A DNA stretch of 64,000 bases from Candidatus Gastranaerophilales bacterium. GTDB lineage: Bacteria > Cyanobacteriota > Vampirovibrionia > Gastranaerophilales > Gastranaerophilaceae. Positions within the stretch are counted from its first letter, which is position 1. Every line of letters starts with the position of its first letter. The stretch is from NCBI GenBank assembly GCA_944322615.1, contig CALUPH010000007.1:36273-100272 (forward strand), read 5' to 3'. Position numbers and translations under genes: made by a program. The notes beneath the pieces were generated by a model. That model saw only the letters and a program-made list of their open reading frames with translations, did no database searches and had not been told where the DNA came from. Shown here piece after piece: positions 36,887 through 47,200 of the stretch.

Positions 36887-37717
36887 TCATATATTTTTGT
36901 TACATAAAATGGCTGGGACTTCTTTTAAAAGATTTAATCTAAATTTGTCAATATACGCAGGTTTTATCAAAAAATACAGGATGCATTCCAGATTTTCATA
37001 TTTATCTTCTTTATTTGTTGAAATTATAAAATGGCTAAATCCACTATCAATATATTTCTCAATATCTTCATTATCAATAAAATTATTACTTTGCATTGAA
37101 TCTTTGAATAATTTAATGTAATTCCTGCATTCAAAAGACTTAATTTTACAATAATTTAATTTGTCTTTTGATTTTTCTTCTATGCAAGAACATTTATCTG
37201 GACAATATTTATTTAAGTATAATATATATTTGTTTTTATTGTCTGTAATTTCTTTAACTGCATTTTTATCAATTATTTTATATGAATATAATTCTTTATT
37301 TATTAGAATCTCCATATTTTTATCTGCAATTATTGAAATTTGAGGGTAATTGTTTTTTATATATTGAGCTAAATTATCACTATTTACGATAGTAAAACAG
37401 CTAATTTCCTTTGCATATTCCAAAATCATATTTGAGTAATTATCATGAAAATGATTATTTTCTAATTTCGTATTTCTGCAATTTAAAAACAAGCATACAT
37501 TATTATCTTGCATATAATTAATTTCTCTACGGATTGTTTCATTTGATGTACAGTTGAAGTTAAAATTTTCATAATCCCATATTGAATAAGGAAAAGAACC
37601 TTTAAATGAAATTTGATTTATGTAATCATAAAATATTTCTCTTCTATTTTGATAATTATATATTATCTGTTTATATAATTGTAGATTTTCAAAAAAATCA
37701 GAAAGTATTATATTCAT
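36887..37717 (-). CDS. degenerate U32-like protein 2
   Basis: A 276-aa protein weakly related to its upstream neighbour and to the U32-like protein of the duplicated unit. Shared landmarks are NYSNMILEYAKEI near residue 95, DNLAQYIKNNYPQISIIADKN near residue 120, a Cys pair region YLNKYCPDKCSCIEE near residue 170 at the place of the U32 NEGCxxxCP element, and NFIDNEDIEKYIDSGFSHFI near the end. Further Cys residues (NYCKIKSFEC) could hold a metal cluster. The start has AAGGAGAG just upstream, within the end of the preceding gene, only 3 bases away. Function unknown; U32 assignment is by pattern only. Confidence 0.55.
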   Translation of the reverse strand: MNIILSDFFENLQLYKQIIYNYQNRREIFYDYINQISFKGSFPYSIWDYENFNFNCTSNETIRREINYMQDNNVCLFLNCRNTKLENNHFHDNYSNMILEYAKEISCFTIVNSDNLAQYIKNNYPQISIIADKNMEILINKELYSYKIIDKNAVKEITDNKNKYILYLNKYCPDKCSCIEEKSKDKLNYCKIKSFECRNYIKLFKDSMQSNNFIDNEDIEKYIDSGFSHFIISTNKEDKYENLECILYFLIKPAYIDKFRLNLLKEVPAILCNKNI

Positions 37718-37720
37718 AAA

Positions 37721-38608
37721 TCAACTCTCCTTATTGTTTATTTTTGCAATATATTCATTTATTAGAATTTTTCTAACATCTACTGAATATTCTTCTTTTA
37801 CGCAATAATATATATAACTTTCTATTATATCTAAAATTATACTTTTTATATTTGTATTTTTTATAATATGTCCAGAGTCTAGAAGAAACATAGAAAATCC
37901 CATATCATTGTATTCTTTAAGTTTGGCATTATCTATAAAATTTTTATTTGAAAAAGAAGAATAGAAATCAAAAGATATATCATATGGACAAACAAATACT
38001 GATGATTTTTCACAAAAATGCATTTGTTCATTTGCCAAATATAATTTATGTATTTTTTTATATTCACATTCAGAAGAACACATCGGATTAAGCTTAATTA
38101 TTGCTTCATTCTTATACTTTATTGTTTTAATAATTTCATTATTATTATATTGATCATTAACATATATTTTTTTTCTTATAAGTTCTGCTTCGTTTGATTT
38201 TTTATATACATTATATAATGGGTAATTTTGCTTAATATAATCTTCTAGTAAATCTGAGTATACAATAATTTTATTATTTTTTTTATGTCCTAATCTTAGT
38301 ACCATATTAGAATATGTATCAAAAACATCCTTTGGTTTTATTAATTCATTATCAAATATAAATGTTAGTGGCATTCCATATTTATTATAGAGTTGAATAT
38401 TTTTTATAATACATTCTCTATCAATATATTTCATCGTTCTATTCGTAGACCAAATAGATGCATTAATAATATTATATGCGGAAAGTAATCTTATATTTTT
38501 CTTAAATTTATATTGACTTTTTTTATAAATGTTTATAAATGGAATATTAATATATCCCAATGAAAAAAGACCAGGTATTATTATTTCTATCTTTTTTTTG
38601 GCAAACAT
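37721..38608 (-). CDS. degenerate U32-like protein 1
   Basis: A 295-aa protein, tandem paralogue of the gene that follows it. The U32-like element is IIKLNPMCSSECEYKKIHKL near residue 170, then HFCEKSSVFVCPYD; YSNMVLRLG, YIKQNYPLYNV and NFIDNAKLKEYNDMGFSMFL match the sister protein. The N-terminus IEIIIPGLFSLGYINIPFI is barrel-like, not a signal peptide. The ribosome site is poor. It is transcribed divergently from the 43-aa ORF/UPF0489 pair, so the 38609-38732 gap should hold both promoters. Confidence 0.55.
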   Translation of the reverse strand: MFAKKKIEIIIPGLFSLGYINIPFINIYKKSQYKFKKNIRLLSAYNIINASIWSTNRTMKYIDRECIIKNIQLYNKYGMPLTFIFDNELIKPKDVFDTYSNMVLRLGHKKNNKIIVYSDLLEDYIKQNYPLYNVYKKSNEAELIRKKIYVNDQYNNNEIIKTIKYKNEAIIKLNPMCSSECEYKKIHKLYLANEQMHFCEKSSVFVCPYDISFDFYSSFSNKNFIDNAKLKEYNDMGFSMFLLDSGHIIKNTNIKSIILDIIESYIYYCVKEEYSVDVRKILINEYIAKINNKES

Positions 38609-38732
38609 ATTATTATATTATCATATAATGTTAAAATGAATTTTACAATAACAACAAAGAATTGAGTAAAATATAATCTGGCAATAACATTATTATCTTT
38701 TGTCACAAACACAAAAAACAAATATTTTAAGT

Positions 38733-38864
38733 ATGAATAAAAAATTTTTCCTCACACTTTTCAAGCTTATCGTAAAATTTTTCTCAACAATTTGTATTTA
38801 TAAAGAGTGGAAAGCTTATATTTCAAAAGATTATATAACATCAAAAAGGTTTAAAACAAGGTGA
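38733..38864 (+). CDS. 43-aa basic hydrophobic peptide overlapping the UPF0489-like gene
   Basis: ATG at 38733 opens a 43-codon frame whose TGA (38862-38864) overlaps the GTG start of the next gene (GTGA). The product begins MNKKFFLTLFKLIVKFFSTI, a hydrophobic helix with lysines, followed by a cationic tail (KEWKAYISKDYITSKRFKTR). No strong Shine-Dalgarno. The overlap supports coupling; it may be a leader ORF or a small membrane-binding peptide. Confidence 0.4.
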   Translation: MNKKFFLTLFKLIVKFFSTICIYKEWKAYISKDYITSKRFKTR

Positions 38865-39616
38865 GTATTGATAAAAAATGTATATATATATTACAAAATG
38901 CTATAGCAACATATGGTAATAACCATAATGAAGCATTGGATGTATTTTCGAGATTTATAAATGAAGATGATTTTATTTTGATAAATTATGATATGCACAG
39001 TGATTTATATTTTAATAAAATTCATAAAACAATTACTATTGCAAATTGGGTTAATTACTGTCTTGTTAATAATAAAATTAAGCAATACTATTGGGTATAT
39101 CCTAAATATGTTCAAAATAAAAATATTATAGACAGAACCAATAATTATGAGGATTTTCTATTCTGCGGTGTTGTGTATAAGGACTTTAATGAAGCTTTAT
39201 TTATTACAAAAAAAACAAAAGATATAATTACTGGTAATAAAATAAATTATATAAACAAGAAATGTGTATCTTTTGGAATGAATCCAATAATAAAAAGAGA
39301 AGATGTAGAAAAACTTGAACTTAATATTACAACATCAGAGAATCTTCCTGATTTTAAGGATAAGAAAATTTTATTGACTATTGATGCTGATTATTTTTGT
39401 AATACAGGATTTGATACAATAAATCAATATAACAATAATATTTCTATAGAAATATTAGAAAAAAATTTTGAAGAAATAATAGATAATATATATAAAAAGA
39501 ATATACAACCTAAAGCTTGCTTCTTTTCTGTATCACCAATATATATTCCTGAAAAATATGAGAAAAGAATAAAAGAATTTTTTAGTTATCTGTGTTCATT
39601 TTCAAAAGCTATATAA
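38861..39616 (+). CDS. UPF0489-like (arginase-fold) protein
   Basis: A 251-aa protein resembling the UPF0489 family, whose fold is related to arginases and deacetylases. The metal-site-like sequences are NYDMHSDLYF near residue 41 and LLTIDADYFCNTGFD near residue 170. These are separated by a variable segment with a cysteine (LFCGVVYKD). The start is GTG at 38861 with AAAAAGG about 10 bases before it. In bacteria such proteins appear beside radical SAM or peptide-modifying genes only anecdotally; here it lies divergent from a U32-like/radical SAM operon. A hydrolase role (amide or guanidino group) is an inference. Confidence 0.6.
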   Translation: MSIDKKCIYILQNAIATYGNNHNEALDVFSRFINEDDFILINYDMHSDLYFNKIHKTITIANWVNYCLVNNKIKQYYWVYPKYVQNKNIIDRTNNYEDFLFCGVVYKDFNEALFITKKTKDIITGNKINYINKKCVSFGMNPIIKREDVEKLELNITTSENLPDFKDKKILLTIDADYFCNTGFDTINQYNNNISIEILEKNFEEIIDNIYKKNIQPKACFFSVSPIYIPEKYEKRIKEFFSYLCSFSKAI

Positions 39617-39905
39617 ATATAGTTTCAACCAAAGAATTTATTTTTAGAAATAGCTCCTTCTTGATTTTTGAACTGAATATAATATAAGACTTTATAAACT
39701 TTCTTTGTATTCTTAAAAGATATTCTTATATACAGAATTCAATAATTTCAACTTAATTTATTTTTACAAACTTATTTTCTTTTTATGAAAAATATTTTAA
39801 TAATATACCTTAATGAATTTCTGGCTGTATTTAATTTTAGTAATTTATAATCCATAATAAAATTATAAAATATTTTTGATTAAAATGTCTTTATTTATTC
39901 AAGAT

Positions 39906-42900
39906 TTACCATATTTTGTATAATTCACAAGGTTCTTCTTTTAATTCTTGAGGTATAATCCATCCAGGTTTACAATTCAAATATATATTAGAAGATGAAA
40001 GAGTACCTGCAAAATCAATATTTTTTCTTTCAAGTTCAAAGTCATCAGTCGGAACATGAGTATAATTCTTTGAAAAATAAATATTCATTTCCTCATTATC
40101 TGAAATTTCCGAGGCAAAATTAGCGATATAACCAAAAATATTATCTCTTAGGAATTTCAATTCTTCTTGTGTCTTATCTTTTATAAAAGCATTATTTAAT
40201 TCTATATTTTCAATTATAATAGATGGCTTTTCATCAACTATACCAACAAAAATTCTCGACATTCCAACAATATTGCCATTTTCGTCAGTAAGTTCAATGA
40301 CATTAAAAGCCGTATTAGAAAGATATATCGGAGTAGCTTTTCCATTTGCGCCATCAATAACTGCGGTACAACATGATGTTCTATTTCCCATAAATAAATC
40401 TTTTTGAGGATTTCTATCCCAAAGTTTAATATTATAAGAATGATTATTTAATTCAATTGGCTCCGTTTCTGAAAAGTTTAACCACTTATCATAATCTAAT
40501 CCTAACTTTTCAAATTGCAATTTTGTTTTTAAATTAGCTTCTCCAAAAGAATTAGAAATTTCTTGAATATAACTGTTAAAATCTTCAGTTACAGCAACTC
40601 TTGCTATATCCTGGGCTGTAACATCAACAGAAGAAAAAGGTGAAATTTCGGAGAATTCTTTATATACTTCTTTTTCTTCCATTTTATCTGCACGTTTTAA
40701 CAAATCAATTAAAGCTTCTGCTTTATCAACTGTAAGCCCATTATGCGCGAGTTCATCTGGAGTAGCTAATAATTCCTCAAGAGTTGATATGGCTCGTTCC
40801 ATTTCTTTCTTATCATCTAAAGCTTCTTTTATCCACATAAAATCAGCACTTTTTTGTGTTCTTAACAATAAAAATAAATAATCTTCGTCAAAATTTAATT
40901 TATCAGAATTTTCTTTAACTTCTTCAGGAGTCAATCCGATTGTTTCAAATAATTTATCATAAAGAATAGACCTTAAGGCTTGAATATCAACTTTGCCATC
41001 TTGTATACATTCTTCAATATATGAAGTATCAAGATAGCCCAATTGATGATAAAGAATAATTTTAGCTAAATCAATTTTTTCTTTTGAACTTAATAATTTT
41101 CCATCTTCTTTACGACACTTTATAATTTTTGATACTAGTTCATAATGTTGATTATCCATTTTATCTAACATTTCAAGTTGCTCAGAAAAATTACTTGTTC
41201 TTTTATCCATAAGCTGATTAAAGGTATCAACATCTAAATATTTCAAGGCTCTTGTTATCGCAATGAAATTTGATTTAAAAAAGTTTAACATTCTTTTTTG
41301 ATATTCTTGTATTTTCTCATCTGATAATTTCGGATACTGTCCGTTTATCTTTTCTGTGTCTTCAATAGGAATACCGCTTAAATACAAATTAGGTCTCTTC
41401 ATTGCTAATTTCAACGGGGACTTTACAAAAATCTTTCCACTTTCAAATATATCCTGCATAGAAATATCAGATTTTAATAATTGACCATATTGATATGTAC
41501 TAAAGTTTTGGAAGTTAAACATTTCATCAATAAATGGATACAATAAAGGATTGCCGCTTATTTTTTTCAAATTTTCATTTATATTAGAACTTTCCAAGCA
41601 TTTTATTTTAGATATTTTATCTTCTTCATCGGGATTAATATCATATAATGAAAGTTTTTCTGCTAATTTAGGTTCTATTCCTTCTTCAATATAAGATTCT
41701 AATTTTTCTTTCTTCTTTGCATCTGAAATGATTGCATTTAAGAATTCAAAACTACACCCTTTAATGATATTTGCAGATAACCACTCTTTCTGCTTTTCTT
41801 TTGCCTCTTCACTATTAAATGAAAGAAAATTAAAGTTATAAAATTGGAATTTTGATATATTTATTGCATCCTTTAAATTATGCCCGCGTCCAACATATTT
41901 TATTAAACTATCAAGTTCCGATTTGCCGGAATATAACATTTCTTTCTTTATTAAATCAATGTCCTCTTTCTTCATTCCTGATTTATATAATTTAACTAAA
42001 CAAGAATTTAGACGTAAATTTTCATACGAAAACGAATTATTATTTTTATTATTTCTAATTGAATCCATAAATGATTTATCATCATTTATAGAAAACAATA
42101 TAGATTCAAATGGTATTTTTCTTTTTAATAACTCAGCTGCCCTATCAATTTGCAATGGGTCTTTAAAATCCAATTGAGATATTATAATTGTATTATCTGA
42201 GGAAATACCTCTTTTCTTTAATTCTTTATAATTTTCTAAAGCTTTTTCATTTATGAAACCCAAATCGATAAAGTCTTCTATATTTTCTGTATCATTAACA
42301 AGACTTAAAAATTCAATTAGTATATCTTTATCTTTTTCCGAGAATTTATCATTTAACCCATTCTGTTGCAGTTTTGCTAAAAATATAATCTTTTTAGCAT
42401 CTAAAGAAGGATGAATACTATCAAACAAAACCTCTTGAGGAATTTCTTTAACTTTCGGATTTCCAACAAGATTTACTGCTGTTTTAAATGGAATTCCTTT
42501 TTTCAAATATTCTTTTAACAATGTAGAATCATTACCTTGTTCTTCAAATTCTTTTAAAGGCTTTAATGTTTCATATAAAACTCCATCCCTTAATAATTCT
42601 GACTCCTCATCTGTTGCAGAACACAAGAACGTAGAAACAAAATCTTTTGGAACGCCATAACCAATATAATCCAGTTCTTTAATAACTTCTTCTTCATTAA
42701 AGCCACCATATAAACCTTCTAACGAATCGCATTTTCCTGATTCTAATAAAGACATAGCCTTGGCATATGTTGCGGGAGACTGAATACAGAAACTGGCAAA
42801 ATAAATATTTGCTCCTTTTTTAACTAAATCAATAAATTTAGCAGAATCCTCTTCTGATAAATTCATATTTAAATATGTTTCTGCATCGCTAATATTTTCA

Positions 42901-44084
42901 AATACATCAGAAAGCCCTATAACTCTTTCTTTATACGCATCATCTTTCTTTATTTGTGCGATACTTATTGCTTTATTAAAGTCAATACCTCTTTTTAAAT
43001 ATAAAATTGCAGAATCAATTATATTTTCATCAAAGTTCGATAATCTGCAAGCATAACTTGCATCTAAATTATTTTCTTTAATAATGCTACAGGACTTGTT
43101 CCTTTTTTGTTCATCGTTTGGATAGTAAGTATATAAAACTATAGAATCATCAAGAGAAATTCCATTTTCTTGAGAAAAAGATACCGCCTCTTTAAGCTGA
43201 CTATTATTTAATGAAATATTTTTCTGAACATAATCAGCAGGCAAACCAAACTGCATCAAATCTTCGGCATTTTCAAATCCTCGATTATTATAAGCATTTA
43301 TCCAAAAGTCATAGTCATTACAATCTAATGAATATGATTTTGACATATCTATAATTTTTTGTATTTCCTCAGGTGCAAAATTAGAAAGAAAATATGCAGC
43401 TGCTGCGGAGTTATTAATTTCTTTCTCCTCTTCAAGTAATTTTTCTAATGATTGAAATCTTTCATCATTCAAATTAACCGACGCAAGTGCAACATTAGCA
43501 TCTACTCCTTTTTTATAAATCGAATTAAATTTCTCGAAATAATCTTCTTTTTTCAAGACATTTTTTAATAAATATGTATCAATTTTAAAATTTCGCTTAT
43601 TTGATGAAAAATCAAAACCAGCTTTCTTTAAAAACTCAATTTTGTCTTCAGGAACAGAACTAAATGAATATAAATCTTTGCCAAAATTGAAAGGAATTCC
43701 ATATTTTGCCAAATCCGCAGCTTCTTTATATGCTCCATTCCCCCAAATTTGTCCGTAAATACTTTTTATTTCATCTGTTGTTATTCCCAAATTAACATAT
43801 TCAATCATTTCTTTGAATGTTTCATCATTTTGGGATAAAAAAAGTTCAAATTTCTCTTCTGGTATTTGTTTTTCTTTTAATATTTTTATTTTTTCTTCAT
43901 AAGGAATTGGTTTTGTATATTCCCTATCCATCTGTATTTTTGCTTTTGCAATGCTTTCCAATGCATTAGCAGAACTGGCCTCGATATTATTTCCAAAGCT
44001 GACATTTGATTTTGGGTTCTTTTTTTTATTATGTAATTTTATATTTTCAAAAGAAGAAGCGCTAACTCTATTATATATTTCCAT
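39906..44084 (-). CDS. giant helical-repeat protein with C-terminal TSCC-type domain
   Basis: A 1392-aa protein with no signal peptide. After an N-terminal tail that includes SNVSFGNN, residues ~100-900 are an irregular series of helical repeats of about 35-45 residues built round phrases such as KKGIPFKTAVNLV, KRGIDFNKAISIAQ and KRKIPFESILFSI. Residues ~900-1200 are helical and acidic. The last ~180 residues form a separate domain: LWDRNPQKDLFMGNRTSCCTAVIDG, then YLSNTAFNVIELTDENGNIVG, then IIIENIELNN. This resembles, by memory only, domains in phage and large bacterial proteins with a DP-x-LxLGxxTxCC pattern. Repeats plus an enzyme-like end suggest a cytoplasmic or secreted effector; no secretion system is nearby. 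Upstream is a short gap to the helicase terminator. Confidence 0.6.
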   Translation of the reverse strand: MEIYNRVSASSFENIKLHNKKKNPKSNVSFGNNIEASSANALESIAKAKIQMDREYTKPIPYEEKIKILKEKQIPEEKFELFLSQNDETFKEMIEYVNLGITTDEIKSIYGQIWGNGAYKEAADLAKYGIPFNFGKDLYSFSSVPEDKIEFLKKAGFDFSSNKRNFKIDTYLLKNVLKKEDYFEKFNSIYKKGVDANVALASVNLNDERFQSLEKLLEEEKEINNSAAAAYFLSNFAPEEIQKIIDMSKSYSLDCNDYDFWINAYNNRGFENAEDLMQFGLPADYVQKNISLNNSQLKEAVSFSQENGISLDDSIVLYTYYPNDEQKRNKSCSIIKENNLDASYACRLSNFDENIIDSAILYLKRGIDFNKAISIAQIKKDDAYKERVIGLSDVFENISDAETYLNMNLSEEDSAKFIDLVKKGANIYFASFCIQSPATYAKAMSLLESGKCDSLEGLYGGFNEEEVIKELDYIGYGVPKDFVSTFLCSATDEESELLRDGVLYETLKPLKEFEEQGNDSTLLKEYLKKGIPFKTAVNLVGNPKVKEIPQEVLFDSIHPSLDAKKIIFLAKLQQNGLNDKFSEKDKDILIEFLSLVNDTENIEDFIDLGFINEKALENYKELKKRGISSDNTIIISQLDFKDPLQIDRAAELLKRKIPFESILFSINDDKSFMDSIRNNKNNNSFSYENLRLNSCLVKLYKSGMKKEDIDLIKKEMLYSGKSELDSLIKYVGRGHNLKDAINISKFQFYNFNFLSFNSEEAKEKQKEWLSANIIKGCSFEFLNAIISDAKKKEKLESYIEEGIEPKLAEKLSLYDINPDEEDKISKIKCLESSNINENLKKISGNPLLYPFIDEMFNFQNFSTYQYGQLLKSDISMQDIFESGKIFVKSPLKLAMKRPNLYLSGIPIEDTEKINGQYPKLSDEKIQEYQKRMLNFFKSNFIAITRALKYLDVDTFNQLMDKRTSNFSEQLEMLDKMDNQHYELVSKIIKCRKEDGKLLSSKEKIDLAKIILYHQLGYLDTSYIEECIQDGKVDIQALRSILYDKLFETIGLTPEEVKENSDKLNFDEDYLFLLLRTQKSADFMWIKEALDDKKEMERAISTLEELLATPDELAHNGLTVDKAEALIDLLKRADKMEEKEVYKEFSEISPFSSVDVTAQDIARVAVTEDFNSYIQEISNSFGEANLKTKLQFEKLGLDYDKWLNFSETEPIELNNHSYNIKLWDRNPQKDLFMGNRTSCCTAVIDGANGKATPIYLSNTAFNVIELTDENGNIVGMSRIFVGIVDEKPSIIIENIELNNAFIKDKTQEELKFLRDNIFGYIANFASEISDNEEMNIYFSKNYTHVPTDDFELERKNIDFAGTLSSSNIYLNCKPGWIIPQELKEEPCELYKIW

Positions 44085-44161
44085 ACAATTCCTTACAGTC
44101 CGATTTTATTATAATTCATTCGGCATTTTTTTATTAAACTTTAGAAATTATAATTAATTAA

Positions 44162-44188
44162 GAAAAAGTAGGACTTTTCTTGTCCTAC
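44162..44188 (-). terminator. rho-independent terminator of the helicase-nuclease gene
   Basis: GTAGGAC (44168-44174) pairs with GTCCTAC (44182-44188) around a 7-base loop. On the minus strand it is followed by TTTTTC. It lies about 80 bases beyond the helicase stop. Confidence 0.8.
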
Positions 44189-44266
44189 ATCATACCTTCT
44201 TACTTTACCTTATATATATAAAAAACTTTTCAACTGTAAAATTGCTATATAGTTATAAATCTTTTT

Positions 44267-47200
44267 CTATAAGTCAGCAAGCTTACATAAATGTTTATAG
44301 TTGCAATATTCACAAGCTTTTTTGTTTTCTGATTCAGGCTTAAAATTCAACTCTAATATATTGTCATATGCATACTTTATTTTTGTTTCTATTATTTTGT
44401 TATCTTCTTCCGTAAGATTAATATAAAAATTGCAATCAGGTTCTTCTACAAAAATTAACCCCGCCTTTGTAACTTTTATATCATGATTTTGTATTTCGTA
44501 AGCATATTTATAAAAACGCAATTGATTAAGATAATTCTCATAATCTTTTCCATCTGCAATTTGTGATTTCGGTTTAGCACTACCTGTTTTATAGTCATAT
44601 AATTCAATTGTGCCATCATTATTTTTTTCAATTCTGTCTATAAACCCTTTTAAAAAATGGCTTTCAAACGGAACATAATTAAATGAGTATTCGGTAGAAT
44701 AAATTCTTGTATAAGGAGTTTCCAATATCTGTTTATAATATTTATCAAAACATTTTATTCCCCTTATTCTAAATTCTTCACGTTTTTCTTCCGTCTCAAA
44801 TTTCTCTTTAGAAAGATTCCGTTCAAAAGATTTAATTACATCGTCTTTTATAGGATATTGAGAATTTTCTTTTGCATATTGCACTACCCACTGCAATGTT
44901 CTATGTATTGCATTACCATAATGAGCACTAGCTGTTTCTCTATCTAATACAGGTATATTAAGGACATATGAATATAAAAAACATCTTGGACAATTCAAAT
45001 AACTATTTAGAGTACTGGGACTTATTATAAAGTTTTCAATTCTGGCTTTTAATTCATCCTTAAATGCTTTAGCATAGTCAAATGGTTCTTTCTTAAGCAT
45101 TTGAGCAACTTCCAACAGATATTCTTGTTTCTCAAGTTCATGATTATATGATTCAATCAGATTATCATCTTGAATAGCTTCTGACAAATACGTAGTTAAT
45201 TCTTGCGGATTTGTATCTATAGCATTTGAATATGATAAATAAAGAGTATGTTTTGCTCTTGTTACACCAACAAATAAAAGCCTCAACTGTTCTGAACGTC
45301 TTTGAGTATCCTCATCAGTTTTTTTATCTGATTTATCAATAGGAAGAGACATTGTATTATTCACACGTTTTCCTTCCCATTTTTTTGCTATTAAATTAGG
45401 CATGAAAACATATTCAAATTCTCTTCCTTTTGAACCATGCAAAGTTAAAAGCTGAATTGCATTTTGAGTATAATCTTCTTTATCTATTGTTATTGGAATA
45501 TTACTTTCAAAGGCTGTATCAAGATGTTCAAGAAAATCGCCAAGCCAAGCTCCTTTTTTTATGTATAAAAATGATTGTGCCTCATCTATTATTTTCTTTA
45601 TTGCATATATATTTTCACTTTTATTGATTTCATTGTTTAAAAAGAAATCTAAAATACCGGTTCTGTTTATAACTTCAATTATTAAATCTTTTATATTTAA
45701 ATTACTTTTTAAGCCAATTAATGAATCAAAAGTTTGAATAAAAGATTTAACCCTTAATGAATTCGACCATTTATAATCATTTTCTATTCCCAACCTAATA
45801 TTGGAGATTAAATCCTTATGATTTAATCTATTTTGTTCTAAGAGATATGAATAATCCTCATTTGCAAAATTAAACGGCTCAGCAAGAAGTAATCCGAATA
45901 ATTTATCTCCGTTAAATTCATGGTTTAATAATGCTTTCAAATAAAAATATATTACAAGGGACGATTTTATATCGAAAATATTTTTAGATTCTTTTATCTG
46001 AAATTGAATATTTTTAGCTTCTAATAAACTTGCAAAAGTATTAAGTTCGTTATTTTCTCTGGTTAAAATAGCAATTTTAGATAAATCTTTTTTGCCCTCT
46101 TTATTTATTGGCATATTATCAGAGCTTATAATATTCTCAATTTCTTTGACTATAAAATTATTTTCTTGCTTTATATCAGCAAAACCATGAAATTGAATTT
46201 TCTTATTCAGAGGAGTTATTTGAGGATTCTTCGCAATTAAAACCTTTGAAATATTATATTTTGAAAAATCTTCATTATATTCCAATCTTGTTTTATCTTG
46301 AGAAATAATTTTATAACTAAAATCTAAAATATTCTGAGTAGAACGATTATTTTCGTTTAAACAAATAACTTTTGTTTGAGGATATTTTATAAGAAATTTC
46401 TCTAAAGTATCAGTTTTAGCACCTTGAAATTCATATATTATTTGATCATCATCTCCGACTACAAATATATTCTCCGAGTTTGCACCTTCTGCAAGTTTAA
46501 AAACAATACTATTTTGTGAATAATTTGTATCCTGATACTCATCAACCAAAAAATATTGATATTTTGATGAAACCTTTTTCAAAAAATCATCATTAGAATC
46601 AAAAACTTCCAAAACCATATTAATCATATCGTTAAAATCAATAAAGTTTTTTTGCTTTAATTTTATATCATATTTTTCATATATATCCCAAGCTTCTTTA
46701 GCTTTTGCCATTTTCTTTTTGTGAGATTCAAAATTATTCAAAAATGTTTTTACAAGCTTACCCTTTTGCTCACGTTGATTGTATTCAGCAATCAATTCAT
46801 CCATTTTCCCTTGCCAAGCAGGATGTGTTTTCAGTGTATAAAAGTATTCATCTTTTGTTACTTGATTAGATTTGATTTCATCAACAACCTTTAAAAGTTC
46901 GGGAATAAAATAAAAAGCATCCCCCCACTTTGTTCTGTATACTTCTGGTTTTACTTCTTCAAGTGTTTCTTTCATTATTGATTGTTTTGTTATTTCATCA
47001 ACTAAACTAACACCATCCAAAAGTTCAAATTCATTAGGATATTGTTTTATAATATCATTACAAAATGCGTGATATGTATTTATAGTAACAGCAGAAGCAA
47101 TAGTTCCGATTTCTTTAACAAGCCTTGCTTTCATTTCATTAGCAGCAGCTTCCGAATATGTCAAACATAATATCGATGTCGGATTAATACATTCTTGAAG

